NCBI GenBank assembly: GCA_041480065.1
Contig: JBGOZF010000002.1
Coordinates: forward strand, 82,581-146,580
DNA length: 64,000 nt
Reading direction: 5' to 3'
Source: Fen-999 sp041480065
GTDB taxonomy: Bacteria; Pseudomonadota; Gammaproteobacteria; Burkholderiales; Rhodocyclaceae
Shown here: piece after piece, positions 15,850-27,450 of the stretch
Layout: each line of letters starts with the position of its first letter
How positions within the stretch are numbered: the first letter of the stretch is position 1
Notes under the pieces: generated by a model
Told to the model about the DNA's origin: nothing
The model's database searches: none
Seen by the model: only the letters and a program-made list of their open reading frames with translations
Made by a program: the position numbers and the translations under genes

Positions 15850-18518
15850 GCCTCCGCGGGTACCGACGGCGGTTCCCCGGCCGGCAGCGAGATGATGAAC
15901 TGGGCGCCGCCTTGCGGCCGGTTTTCCGCGCGCACCGTGCCGTGGTGGACTTCGACGATGGCGCGGACAATCGCCAGGCCGAGGCCGACGCCGGCCACCG
16001 AGGATTCGTCCTGGCCGCGGGCAAACTTATCGAACAGCGCTTCCTCCTTGCCCACTGGAAGGCCAGGGCCGTTGTCGCCAACGATGATCTCCACGCGTTC
16101 GCCCAGATTGCGCGCCGAAATGTCGATCTCGCTGCCCGCCGGCGTGTACTTGGCGGCGTTCTCGAACAGGTTGCAGAACACGCGCTCCATCAGGACGGCA
16201 TCGAACTCCAGCAAAGGCAGGTCGGCCGGCAGGTCGATGCGCACGCGGTGGTGGGCGAGCGCGCCCGCGCGTGCCTGCAGCGCGACACCGACCACCTCTT
16301 CGAGTGGTTGCCATTCCCTCTTGAGCCTGACGCTGCCGCTTTCCAGCCGCGCCATGTCGAGCAGATTGTTGACCAGAGCGCCGGTGCGCAGCGCCTCTTC
16401 CCGGATTGCCTGGGCGATCTCGGCCTGTGCGTTTGGCAGTTCGGGTCCGGCCAGCGCGAGGGTCTCGGCCAGACCGGCCAGTGCCGTCAGCGGCGTGCGA
16501 AGATCGTGGGACAGCGCCGACAGCAGTGAATTGCGCAGGCGCTCCGATTCCATGTGCACGAGTGCATCCTGGGCTACGGTGATGTAGTGCACGCGTTCGA
16601 GGCCGATGGCGATCAGGGTCGCACTGGTATCGAGCAGGCGCTGCTGTTCCGGGGTCAGCAACCAGCCCTGCTCGCGCGGGAGCAACACCAGCACGCCACG
16701 CGTGCGCATGGGCGCCTTCAACGGCACGTAGAGCATGGGGGCCGACGGCAGCGTATCTGTCGACAGCCCGGCGCGCTCGCAATGATCGAAGGCCCAGCGC
16801 GCAATCCCCATGTCCGGGGCGACCTCCGGTTTGCTCGCGGCCGCCACAAGCTGGTCTTTAAGATCCAACAGCAGCAGTGACGAATCGGCGTTGAAGCCCT
16901 GGGCAACGAAGCGATCGGTGATTTCGGTGATCTGCTCCACGGTCAATGCCGCCGAGAGTTCGCGCGCCATCTCGTAGAGGGCCGTGGTCCGCCGTTCCCG
17001 ACTCTCGGCAATTGTCACCTGGAAGCGCAGTCCGGCGGTCAGTTGCCCGGTCGTAACCGCGACGACGAGCATGACAGCGAACGTCACCAGGTACTGCACG
17101 TCGCTGACGGCGAACGACAGACGCGGCGGCACGAAGAAGAAGTCGAAGGCCGCAACGGACAGGATCGCGCCGAGCAGCGCCGGTCCGCGCCCCAGCTTGA
17201 CCGCGATGAAGAACACCGCCATCAGGAACAGCATGACGATGTTGGCGAGGTCGAGCAGGCCATGCAGCGGCGTCGCCGCGACCGTGACGGCCGCCACCGC
17301 CGCGACGGTGAGTCCATATGCATTCCAGTCGAGGTCTGCGGCGCGCGCCGACAACGCGTTCGTCGCGGCGGCCGCTGCGTCGGTTCCGGCATGGGCGACC
17401 TGGATGACATCAAGATCCGGCGCCTGGCGGCCGAGCCGGTAGGCAAAACCGAGGTCCCAGAACGGTCGCCTGTCGCGCCCAACCATGACTTTGCCGAGGT
17501 TATGCTGACGCGCATAGGCGATGGCAACCTCTGCCGCATCCGGTCCCGAGAGTGTGGCCGTCAGTGCGCCGGCGTCCTGCGCCAGCTTGAGCATCTTCAT
17601 CACCTGCGCTCGTTTCAGGTCCGGCAGTCGTTGCAGCTTGGGTGTCTCGACATAGATCGCATGCCAGGGCACCTCGAACTGCGCCGCCATGCGGGCCGCA
17701 TTGCGGATCAGTTTCTCGCCTCCGCTGCCCGGCCCGACGCAGACCAGCAGCGACTCCTGGGTCGGCCACACCGTCACCACGGACTGCGTGCGCCGGTAGG
17801 CCAGCACATCCTCGTCGACGCGATCGGCCGTGCGGCGCAGCGATATCTCGCGCAGGGCAAGCAAATTGCCCTTGCGGAAGAAATTGGCCATTGCCCGCTC
17901 GGCCTGCTCGGGGATGTAGACCTTGCCTTCCTTGAGGCGCTGAAGCAGTTCGTCCGGCGGCAGGTCGACCAGCACCACTTCGTCGGCAGCGTCGAAGACC
18001 TTGTCCGGCACCGTCTCCCAGATACGCGCGCCGGTGATGCCGCCGATGACGTCGTTGAGGCTGTCGAGGTGCTGTACGTTTACCGTCGTATAGACGTCGA
18101 TGCCGGCAGCCAGCAGTTCCTCGATATCCTGCCAGCGCTTCGGATGCCGCGCACCGGGCGTATTGCTGTGCGCCAGTTCGTCCATCAGGATCAGTTCCGG
18201 CTTGCGTGCAAGCGCCGCATCAAGATCGAATTCCGCCAGGGTATGGCCGCGGTACTCGATGTTGCACCGAGGCAGAATCTCCAGGCCTTGCGTCAACGCC
18301 ACAGTCTCGGAACGACCGTGCGTTTCGACCACGCCGACCACCAGATCGACACCCTGCGCGACCAGGCCACGAGCGGCATTGAGCATGGCGTAGGTCTTGC
18401 CGACACCCGGACTGGCGCCAAAGAACACCTTCAGCTTGCCGCGCGCCGCCTTGGTCTGTTCCGCTTCCAGTTGCGCCAGCAAAGCATCGGGGTCGGGGCG
18501 GTCGCCGGCTTCGGCCAT
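15846..18518 (-). CDS. kdpD: KdpD K+-sensing histidine kinase
   Basis: An 890-aa sensor of full family length. It has the N-terminal KdpD domain with a Walker A motif GASPGVGKT (about residue 33), a universal-stress-protein-like domain, four membrane helices around residues 400-500, a GAF-like region, HisKA with the phospho-histidine in SHDLRTP (about residue 670) and an ATPase domain with NAAKYT, DNGPGLP and GVGLGL boxes. It phosphorylates KdpE when K+ is scarce. Its ATG shares one base with the stop of the CorA-like gene upstream (TGATG), placing all of these in one transcript. Confidence 0.97.
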   Translation of the reverse strand: MAEAGDRPDPDALLAQLEAEQTKAARGKLKVFFGASPGVGKTYAMLNAARGLVAQGVDLVVGVVETHGRSETVALTQGLEILPRCNIEYRGHTLAEFDLDAALARKPELILMDELAHSNTPGARHPKRWQDIEELLAAGIDVYTTVNVQHLDSLNDVIGGITGARIWETVPDKVFDAADEVVLVDLPPDELLQRLKEGKVYIPEQAERAMANFFRKGNLLALREISLRRTADRVDEDVLAYRRTQSVVTVWPTQESLLVCVGPGSGGEKLIRNAARMAAQFEVPWHAIYVETPKLQRLPDLKRAQVMKMLKLAQDAGALTATLSGPDAAEVAIAYARQHNLGKVMVGRDRRPFWDLGFAYRLGRQAPDLDVIQVAHAGTDAAAAATNALSARAADLDWNAYGLTVAAVAAVTVAATPLHGLLDLANIVMLFLMAVFFIAVKLGRGPALLGAILSVAAFDFFFVPPRLSFAVSDVQYLVTFAVMLVVAVTTGQLTAGLRFQVTIAESRERRTTALYEMARELSAALTVEQITEITDRFVAQGFNADSSLLLLDLKDQLVAAASKPEVAPDMGIARWAFDHCERAGLSTDTLPSAPMLYVPLKAPMRTRGVLVLLPREQGWLLTPEQQRLLDTSATLIAIGLERVHYITVAQDALVHMESERLRNSLLSALSHDLRTPLTALAGLAETLALAGPELPNAQAEIAQAIREEALRTGALVNNLLDMARLESGSVRLKREWQPLEEVVGVALQARAGALAHHRVRIDLPADLPLLEFDAVLMERVFCNLFENAAKYTPAGSEIDISARNLGERVEIIVGDNGPGLPVGKEEALFDKFARGQDESSVAGVGLGLAIVRAIVEVHHGTVRAENRPQGGAQFIISLPAGEPPSVPAEA

Positions 18519-20170
18519 CAGTGGTCTTTCTTCGTATGGAACACCCGCCCCAGCGCAGCCAGCTTGGCGCGAAAACCGAGACGCTCATCCGAAATCGCCT
18601 CAAGGAAGTCTGACAATGGTCTCGACCGGGCCACCGAGAAGAAGGTGAGCACCATGACGACAGCCATGACGACGAAGAAGTAGAGCAGTCGCTCGCTCGA
18701 CGGCCGATCGGCCAGCGCCAACAGGTTCATGCCGAAATAGCCCGTGGTGACGGTGCCGATCAGGCCCAGCACTGTGATCACGGTGAGCCTCACCACCGTA
18801 TTCGACTGCCGGCGCTGCACGTCGCTGTCCAGGTATTGGCTCATGTCCTGCAGCTCATCCTTCACTTCTTCATAGAGCGTCTTGTTGTCGAGGCGCTCGG
18901 TGAGGAATCGGTAGATGGCCTGAACGTGGGCACGCTCGGAGACCTCGTGGAACCAGTAGCGGTGCGTGAAACGCAGGAATGCCTCGAAGCTGTCGTGAAT
19001 TCGCCTGCGGAAGCGACGCACCGAGCTGGGTTGCCGGATGTCGAGATCGTGAATCGCGTCTACCAGACGATCGGAAAACACCAGCAAGGCCGCCCGATGG
19101 AAATGGGCAATCACGAACAGCAGGAAATACTGATGCCGGAATTGCGCCAGAATGCCGCGCTGGTCATCACGGAAATACGCTGCGCGCGCATCGCCGACGA
19201 CGATGAAGGCGCGACCGGTGCACAGGAAGCGGGTATTGGGCCCCGCCTCGGTATCGGTCCAGTAGCGGTCGTAGCAATAGCGGCGCTCGAACTCCGTGAC
19301 ATCCGCATCCTGCATCGGCAGCGCTTCGTCGGGGTGCAGCGAGGCGATCAGGCCCAGCCGCAGCCACTCCTCGCGGCTGATGCTGCGCGGATCGTCGATG
19401 GCCAGATAGGCCATGGACGGCATGCGGTGATATTCGATCTGCCGGTAGCGCAGATCGCCCGGCTCCTCCGATGGATCGAGCGCCAGAGGCCGCAGCAGGA
19501 ACGCCCAGTGCGAAGACAGGCACGCCGCCCGGTGCTGGCAGGTGAAGGAAAGAAACCTGGCGCGATCAGCCACGTCCGATATCGCCAGCACATGGCCGTC
19601 GGCTGCCAGCCACTCGGTGCGATAGGCGTTGTGCACCCCTTGACCGGATTCATCCCAGGCGGTCGGGTAGGCTCGCCCGAAGCGGTAGAGCACCTCGAGT
19701 ACGGTGGCCAGAGGCAGGTCGTCGGCAAACACCTCGACGCTGAGCAAGGCGACGTCCACGTCGTCGAAAAAGCTGAGCCGGACATGATCCACCGACAGCA
19801 GGATAGGTTCGTCACCCTCGTGCAAGGTCAAACGCAGGCCGGCGATGTCGTGCCGCCCGAAGGTCTTGAGCGCGGAGTCGCCCGGCGGATCGTCGCTGCG
19901 CGCCGTGATCCCGCTGCGGCACTCGCCATAGATGAAGCGCTGGACATAGGGCAGGAAGGCGACGAACTCCTTGTAGCTTCTTTCCTTGAAGTCCCCTCGC
20001 CCGGCATCGCATTCGTCCGTGACGCGCGTCCAGACTCCATCGGCGTTGCACTTCTCCAGCAGTTCGCAATACGCCGGCGCATTCTCGTCTTCTTCACTCG
20101 GCGGCATCAGTTGAAGCGGCCAGACCAGGCTTTGGCGAAAGTGGCGTACGGTGCGGGAAGAGGTGGTCAT
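18518..20170 (-). CDS. CorA-like metal transporter family protein inside the kdp operon
   Basis: A 550-aa protein with a large soluble N-terminus and two membrane helices near the C-terminus. The GMN signature of CorA/MRS2 Mg2+ channels is present as YFGMNL at the end of the first helix (about residue 480). It is longer than typical CorA (about 320 aa). It lies between kdpC (47-bp gap) and kdpD (1-bp overlap), not a usual kdp position. ATG at 20170 is assumed; GAGGA lies rather far upstream. Divalent-cation transport is inferred from the GMN motif and topology. A role in linking K+ and Mg2+ balance is speculative. Confidence 0.75.
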   Translation of the reverse strand: MTTSSRTVRHFRQSLVWPLQLMPPSEEDENAPAYCELLEKCNADGVWTRVTDECDAGRGDFKERSYKEFVAFLPYVQRFIYGECRSGITARSDDPPGDSALKTFGRHDIAGLRLTLHEGDEPILLSVDHVRLSFFDDVDVALLSVEVFADDLPLATVLEVLYRFGRAYPTAWDESGQGVHNAYRTEWLAADGHVLAISDVADRARFLSFTCQHRAACLSSHWAFLLRPLALDPSEEPGDLRYRQIEYHRMPSMAYLAIDDPRSISREEWLRLGLIASLHPDEALPMQDADVTEFERRYCYDRYWTDTEAGPNTRFLCTGRAFIVVGDARAAYFRDDQRGILAQFRHQYFLLFVIAHFHRAALLVFSDRLVDAIHDLDIRQPSSVRRFRRRIHDSFEAFLRFTHRYWFHEVSERAHVQAIYRFLTERLDNKTLYEEVKDELQDMSQYLDSDVQRRQSNTVVRLTVITVLGLIGTVTTGYFGMNLLALADRPSSERLLYFFVVMAVVMVLTFFSVARSRPLSDFLEAISDERLGFRAKLAALGRVFHTKKDH

Positions 20171-20217
20171 AGTGCGCGCAGTTTATCCTCTTCCGGTTGG
20201 CATCACGGAGGCCACGG

Positions 20218-20796
20218 TCACTTCGACGTCACTCGATCCAGGGCAAGGTTGAGGCACAGAGCGCTGACCCGAGGCTCGCCCAGGAAGCCCAACTGGCGCC
20301 CTTCCGTGCAATCGTCGATCAGTTTGCCGACAGCGGCCAGGGCCAGGCCGCGAACGCGTCCGATCCGCGGCGCCTGCCAACGGGCGGCGGCAGGGCTGAT
20401 GTGCGGATCCAGCCCGCTGGCGGAGGTCGTGACCAGGTCAACGGGGATCGGTGCGCTCTGTGTCGGGTCGGACGACTTCAGGGCTTCGATGCGGTTCTTG
20501 ACCGCATCCTCAAGCGCCGGATTCAATGGCCCCAGGTTCGAACCGCTGGACGCGCCCGCGTTGTAGGGCATGGGCGCCGTTGCCGACGGCCGGCCCCAGA
20601 AGTACTTCGGGTCCGAGAACGGCTGGCCGATCAGCTTCGATCCGACCACCTTGCCGTCCTTCTCGATCAGGCTGCCGTTGGCTTGCGACTTGAACAACAA
20701 CTGGGCGATGCCGGTCACCAGGGCCGGGTAGCCGGCACCGGTGACGAGCGTCAGCACCAGCAGCATCAGCAGGGCGGGTTTGAGTTCCTTGAGCAT
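20218..20796 (-). CDS. kdpC: KdpC subunit of K+-transporting ATPase
   Basis: A 192-aa protein with one N-terminal membrane helix and the conserved KdpC blocks: SxLIG (here SKLIGQPF), PxYFWGRPSAT, GSNLGP and DPHISP. KdpC lies between KdpA and KdpB and raises ATP affinity of the high-affinity K+ pump. GAGGAAG precedes the ATG, 11 bp after the kdpB stop. Full length, no defect seen. Confidence 0.97.
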   Translation of the reverse strand: MLKELKPALLMLLVLTLVTGAGYPALVTGIAQLLFKSQANGSLIEKDGKVVGSKLIGQPFSDPKYFWGRPSATAPMPYNAGASSGSNLGPLNPALEDAVKNRIEALKSSDPTQSAPIPVDLVTTSASGLDPHISPAAARWQAPRIGRVRGLALAAVGKLIDDCTEGRQLGFLGEPRVSALCLNLALDRVTSK

Positions 20797-20807
20797 GACG
20801 GACTTCC

Positions 20808-22883
<2,076 letters not shown>

Positions 22884-22893
22884 AATGCTCTCC

Positions 22894-24678
22894 TCAATGG
22901 GCACCAGTCATCTGCAAGTGCTCGACGATGGGACCGAGAGCAAGTGCAGGCAGGAATGTCAGGGCGCCGACGACGATGACCGTAGTGATCAGCAGCACGA
23001 CGAACAGCGGCGTATGCGTCGGCAGCGTGCCGGCCGAAGGCGGGATGATCTTCTTCGCCGCCAGCGCGCCGGCAATCGCCAGCACCGGCACCATGAGCCA
23101 ATAGCGCGCCATCAGCATTGCGAAGCCCAATGCGGTGTTGTAGAAGGGCGCATTCGCCGAGAGGCCGCCGAATGCACTGCCGTTGTTGTTGCCGGCCGAC
23201 GAAAATGCGTAGAGGATCTCGGAGAAACCATGGACTCCGGGGTTGGCGATGGCGGCCCGGCCGACATCCAGCGTCACGGCCACAGCCGTGCCCACCAGTA
23301 CCACCAGGGGCGGCACAAGGATAACAACGGCGGCCATCTTCATCTCGAAGGCCTCGATCTTCTTGCCCAGGTACTCCGGTGTGCGGCCGATCATCAGTCC
23401 GGCGATGAACACGGCGACGATGGCAAAGACGATCATGCCGTAGAGGCCGGAACCAACGCCGCCGTAAATGACCTCGCCCAGTTGTATCAGCCACATGGGT
23501 ACCAGGCCGCCCAGCGGCGTGAAGGAATCATGCATGGCGTTCACCGAGCCATTGGAAGCGGCGGTGGTCGCGGTGGCCCACAGCGCGGAATTGGCAATGC
23601 CAAAGCGTGTCTCCTTGCCTTCCATGTTGCCGCCGGCCTGCGCGTCAGATGCCTGCGTGGCCAGCCCAAGCCGGTCGAACATCGGATTGCCCGACTGCTC
23701 GGCGCCGACACAGAGCGCCAGCAGCGCAATGAAGATGAGTGTCATCGCCGCGAGGATGGCGGCGCCGTGGCGCATGTCGCCGACGAACTTGCCGAAGGTG
23801 AAGCACAGGGCGGCCGGAATGATCAGGATGGACAACAGTTCCAAGAAGTTGGCCAGCGGCGTCGGATTTTCCAGCGGGTGCGCGGAATTGACGTTGAAGA
23901 AGCCACCGCCGTTGGTGCCCAGTTGCTTGATGGCGACCTGTGAGGCAGCCGGGCCGACGGCGATGGTCTGCTCGGTGGCAGTGACCTTCTCCGTGACCGG
24001 CCTGACTTCTGACCCCGTCCCGGCCTGGTCGAACTCCACGGGCTGCAGCAGTTGTGCCGTCACATGGGGCGAGAAGGTCTGCACCACGCCCTGGCCGACC
24101 AAAGCTACCGACAACGCCAGAGACAGCGGCAGCAAGATGTAGAGCGTCGAGCGAACGAGATCGACCCAGAAATTGCCGATGCCGTTCGCTTCGCGGCGAA
24201 CAAAGCCGCGCATCAGCGCCACCAGCACGGCCATGCCCGAGGCGGCGGAAACGAAGTTCTGCACCGTCAAGCCCAGCATCTGGGTCAGGTAGCTCATCGT
24301 GCTTTCGCCAGCGTAGCCTTGCCAGTTCGTGTTGGTGGCAAAGCTGACCGCCGTGTTGAAGGCGGAGTCGGCGCTGGGCGCCGCGAGCGTCTCCGGATTC
24401 AGCGGCAGCCAGACTTGCAGCCGTTGCAAGGCATAGACGGCTAGAACGCAGATCAGGTTGAAGGCCAACACCGCGAAGGCGTAGCGGGTCCAGGACATGT
24501 CTTCGTCCGCGTTCACGCCACAAAGCCGGTAGATGCCCCGCTCCACCGGCCTGAGCCAGCGCACGGCACGGGGCAAATCGTCGCCGTAGACACGGGCCAT
24601 GTAGAGACCAAGCGGCCAGCCGAGCCCGATCAGGGCAATCAGATAGAACGCCAGCTGCAAAGTACCGTTGGCAGTCAC
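22894..24678 (-). CDS. kdpA: KdpA K+-channel subunit
   Basis: A 594-aa polytopic membrane protein of the SKT superfamily. The selectivity-filter repeats are recognisable: ATNTNWQGY, TNGGGFFNVN and GNNNGSAFGG. It binds and translocates K+ in the Kdp complex. It starts with GTG, with GGAGG upstream; this start overlaps the kdpF stop by two bases (GTGA), so the two are coupled. Length is normal for the family. Confidence 0.97.
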   Translation of the reverse strand: MTANGTLQLAFYLIALIGLGWPLGLYMARVYGDDLPRAVRWLRPVERGIYRLCGVNADEDMSWTRYAFAVLAFNLICVLAVYALQRLQVWLPLNPETLAAPSADSAFNTAVSFATNTNWQGYAGESTMSYLTQMLGLTVQNFVSAASGMAVLVALMRGFVRREANGIGNFWVDLVRSTLYILLPLSLALSVALVGQGVVQTFSPHVTAQLLQPVEFDQAGTGSEVRPVTEKVTATEQTIAVGPAASQVAIKQLGTNGGGFFNVNSAHPLENPTPLANFLELLSILIIPAALCFTFGKFVGDMRHGAAILAAMTLIFIALLALCVGAEQSGNPMFDRLGLATQASDAQAGGNMEGKETRFGIANSALWATATTAASNGSVNAMHDSFTPLGGLVPMWLIQLGEVIYGGVGSGLYGMIVFAIVAVFIAGLMIGRTPEYLGKKIEAFEMKMAAVVILVPPLVVLVGTAVAVTLDVGRAAIANPGVHGFSEILYAFSSAGNNNGSAFGGLSANAPFYNTALGFAMLMARYWLMVPVLAIAGALAAKKIIPPSAGTLPTHTPLFVVLLITTVIVVGALTFLPALALGPIVEHLQMTGAH

Positions 24679-24767
24679 GAGAAGTCCTCCGGATAGAACA
24701 GGACAGCCACGAGATAGATGAACACACCCACCGTGGCGATCAATGCGATCAGATAGAGCAGGTCCAT
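24675..24767 (-). CDS. kdpF: KdpF small subunit
   Basis: A 30-aa single-helix membrane peptide, MDLLYLIALIATVGVFIYLV then AVLFYPEDFS. Position directly before kdpA, size and the C-terminal FYPEDF end match KdpF, which stabilises the Kdp complex. It overlaps kdpA by GTGA and the preceding 29-aa gene by one base (TGATG). It is too short for standard gene finders. Confidence 0.88.
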   Translation of the reverse strand: MDLLYLIALIATVGVFIYLVAVLFYPEDFS

Positions 24768-24856
24768 CAGCGCCTCCGCAGCTTCTCGAAGAAGGGAATC
24801 AGAGCGGCAGTGACCGCGAAGAAGCCGACGACCAACGCGATATAGAGCAGGTCCAT
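24767..24856 (-). CDS. 29-aa membrane peptide leading the kdp operon
   Basis: A small open frame with GGAG upstream encodes MDLLYIALVVGFFAVTAALI then PFFEKLRRR: one helix and a basic cytoplasmic tail. It shares MDLLYxxAL with KdpF, and its stop overlaps the kdpF start as TGATG, so the two may be diverged copies. Similar unnamed small ORFs occur ahead of kdpF in other bacteria, from general knowledge. It is probably the first gene of the operon; a role as an accessory Kdp peptide is an inference. Confidence 0.75.
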   Translation of the reverse strand: MDLLYIALVVGFFAVTAALIPFFEKLRRR

Positions 24857-25001
24857 GACGTCTCCATGCAAAGTGGGAATCTCACGCCACCGACTATAGA
24901 CAAGGCGCCATCAAAGCCCAGACAAGATTTGCCGGCCGGGCATCAAGAAAACGCTAAAATCGCGTCCGCAACCCCGCTTCCGGACTCCCGGTAAGAGAAA
25001 A

Positions 25002-26882
25002 ATGGACGCAACCAATCCGGACAAAAGCCGTACCGCACCGCTTGCTCTTGCCGCGCTCGGCGTGGTCTACGGCGACATCGGTACCAGTCCCTTGTACACG
25101 ATCAAGGAAGTCTTCGCCGGCGCCCACCATCCGGTGCCGATCACGCCGGACAACGTTCTCGGCATCCTGTCGTTGATCTTCTGGTCCCTGACGGTTGTGG
25201 TGGCGCTCAAGTACGTGGTGTTCATCATGCGCGCCGACAACAAGGGCGAAGGCGGCATCATGGCCCTGATGGCACTGGTGCTGCGCGGGCTGGCGGATCG
25301 ACCGATGGGGCCGCGATTGATGATGCTGGGCCTGTTTGGCGCCGCTCTCTTTTACGGTGATAGCGTCATTACGCCGGCGATTTCGGTGCTTTCAGCGGTC
25401 GAAGGCCTGGAGGTGGCGACGCCGGCCTTCAAGCCTTACATCATTCCTCTGACCCTGGTGGTGCTCCTGGTCTTGTTCGTCTTTCAGCGTCACGGCACCG
25501 CCAAGGTCGGCGGCCTCTTCGGCCCGATCATGACGGTCTGGTTCTTCACGCTGGCGGTGCTTGGCGCGATCAATATCGCCGCCGCGCCCCAGGTGCTCGC
25601 GTCGCTCAATCCGGAACATGCCTTCGGCTTCTTTGCCCGCAACCCGATGCTCGGTTTTCTCGCATTGGCGGCGTCGGTGCTGGCGCTGACCGGCGCCGAG
25701 GCTCTTTACGCCGACATGGGCCATTTCGGCCGCCATCCGGTTCAACTGGCCTGGTTTGCGTTGGTCATGCCGGCGCTGGTGCTCAATTACTTTGGTCAGG
25801 GCGCGCTGCTGCTGACGGACCCGAAAGCAATCGCGAACCCCTTCTACCTTCTGGCACCTGATTGGGCGCTGTATCCCATGGTCGCGTTGTCCACCGTCGC
25901 CACCGTGATCGCTTCCCAGGCCGTCATCTCCGGCGCCTACTCGATTACCCAGCAGGCGATCCAGCTTGGCTACTCGCCGCGCATGGAGGTACAGCACACC
26001 TCGAGCCAGGAGCGAGGCCAGGTCTACTTGGCAGGCATCAACTGGGCTTTGTTGCTGGCCGTGGCGATGCTGGTGGTCGGGTTCGGCACCTCGACGAGTC
26101 TGGCCGCGGCCTACGGCATCGCTGTCACCGGCACCATGGTCATCACCACCATCCTGGCATTCGTCGTCGCGCGCACGCAATGGGGTTGGAGCCTTCTGAA
26201 ATGCGCCTTGGTACTTGGCGGCTTCCTGGTCATCGACCTTGCCTATTTCTCGGCCAATCTGACCAAGATCCACGATGGCGGCTGGTTCCCGCTGGCGCTG
26301 GGCGCCGCCGTCTTCCTGTTGATGACCACGTGGAAGCGCGGCCGCAATCTGCTGCATTCGCGACTCGCCAGCGAAGCGCTGCCGCTTGACCAGTTTGTCA
26401 CCAGCGTCACCAATACCGGCATCACCGAAATTCCGGGCACCGCCGTATTCATGACGCCGAATCCGGCCATCGTGCCGCACGCGCTGCTGCACAGCATGAA
26501 GCACTACAAGTGTCTGCACGAGCGCATCGTGATCCTCACTGTCGATGCCTTCGATATCCCCCATGTTCCACCGACGGAAAGAGTGATGGTGGAAAGGCTC
26601 AACGGCCAGTTCGTTCTGGTACGCGTCTTCTTCGGCTTCATGGACGAGCCCAATCTGCCCGATGCCCTGGAACGCTGCGCCGAGCAGGGCCTGGAGTTCG
26701 ACATGATGGACACCTCGTTCTTCCTCGGCCGTGAAACCCTGATTCCGAAGATCGGCTCCGAAATGGCCTACTGGCGCGAGAAGCTCTTCATCGCCATGTT
26801 CCGCAACGCAGGCAGCGCCGCTGCCTACTTCAGGCTGCCGCCGAACCGAGTGGTCGAACTCGGCACGCAGATCGTTCTTTAA
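25002..26882 (+). CDS. kup: Kup low-affinity K+ uptake protein
   Basis: A 626-aa K+ uptake permease with about twelve helices and a soluble C-terminal tail. The signature GVVYGDIGTSPLYT stands at residues about 20-33, and ADNKGEGGIMAL follows. It imports K+ with protons and is not ATP-driven. It diverges from the kdp operon across a 145-bp gap, so low- and high-affinity K+ uptake are paired. Its TAA stop is partly built from the IS630 insertion: T and A are the duplicated target and the last A is the first base of the element. Confidence 0.96.
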   Translation: MDATNPDKSRTAPLALAALGVVYGDIGTSPLYTIKEVFAGAHHPVPITPDNVLGILSLIFWSLTVVVALKYVVFIMRADNKGEGGIMALMALVLRGLADRPMGPRLMMLGLFGAALFYGDSVITPAISVLSAVEGLEVATPAFKPYIIPLTLVVLLVLFVFQRHGTAKVGGLFGPIMTVWFFTLAVLGAINIAAAPQVLASLNPEHAFGFFARNPMLGFLALAASVLALTGAEALYADMGHFGRHPVQLAWFALVMPALVLNYFGQGALLLTDPKAIANPFYLLAPDWALYPMVALSTVATVIASQAVISGAYSITQQAIQLGYSPRMEVQHTSSQERGQVYLAGINWALLLAVAMLVVGFGTSTSLAAAYGIAVTGTMVITTILAFVVARTQWGWSLLKCALVLGGFLVIDLAYFSANLTKIHDGGWFPLALGAAVFLLMTTWKRGRNLLHSRLASEALPLDQFVTSVTNTGITEIPGTAVFMTPNPAIVPHALLHSMKHYKCLHERIVILTVDAFDIPHVPPTERVMVERLNGQFVLVRVFFGFMDEPNLPDALERCAEQGLEFDMMDTSFFLGRETLIPKIGSEMAYWREKLFIAMFRNAGSAAAYFRLPPNRVVELGTQIVL

Positions 26883-26892
26883 ACATAGCGTC

Positions 26893-27450
26893 TTAAATAA
26901 TGCCGCATAATCTGCGCAGCACGGAATTGGGCTGTCGCCACCGGTCGAAGCATTGCTCGACCGCGGCGAGGAGTTCGGCCAAGGTGGCGAAGAAGCGATT
27001 ATGGGTAGCCATCCGGCGAGCCAGCTTCCAGACGCGCTCGATCGGTGCCAACTGCGGGCTGTATGGCGGCAGGAAGAGCAGACGGAGTACCTTGCGGTAT
27101 TGCCGAAGCAAGGGGGCGAGCAGCACGGCGTGGTGGTACCTGGCGTTGTCCAGTACGACGACCATGCGTTTGCCGCGCGAGCGATGTCGCAGGAGCTTCT
27201 TTAGGAAGCCCTCGAATGTGACCGCATCGAATTTCTCGCACATGGCGCGCACGAACTTGCCGGTACTCAGACTGACCGCACCAAAGCAGGCCACCGATTT
27301 GCGGGTGGGGGCATGCATCAGCACTGGATCCTTGATCTCGGGCGGCACCCACATCCGGCACCGCGTGCCGTGCTGCTGGAAGTGGCATTCGTCCAGGCTC
27401 CACAGTTCAATGTCCCGGCGTCTTGCCAGACGGCCCAGTTCTTTTAACAG
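26893..27450 (-). CDS. IS630 transposase, DDE catalytic part (orfB)
   Basis: Encodes the RNase-H-like DDE domain. D in WSLDECHF, D in VVLDNARYHH and E in YSPQLAPIERVWK are the catalytic triad in the IS630 arrangement. The frame is open up to 27675 but becomes transposase-like only from LLKELGRLARR, at the TTAAAAG run. No separate start codon is obvious, so expression probably relies on a +1 shift from orfA. Either this is programmed or the copy lost a base. The stop lies inside the left terminal repeat. Confidence 0.85.
   Translation of the reverse strand: MLKELGRLARRRDIELWSLDECHFQQHGTRCRMWVPPEIKDPVLMHAPTRKSVACFGAVSLSTGKFVRAMCEKFDAVTFEGFLKKLLRHRSRGKRMVVVLDNARYHHAVLLAPLLRQYRKVLRLLFLPPYSPQLAPIERVWKLARRMATHNRFFATLAELLAAVEQCFDRWRQPNSVLRRLCGII

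Noticed and set aside
17043..18683. 546-aa plus-strand frame opposite kdpD
   Set aside because: It mirrors kdpD, has no recognisable domain, and is rich in R, H, D and G as expected of an antisense frame.
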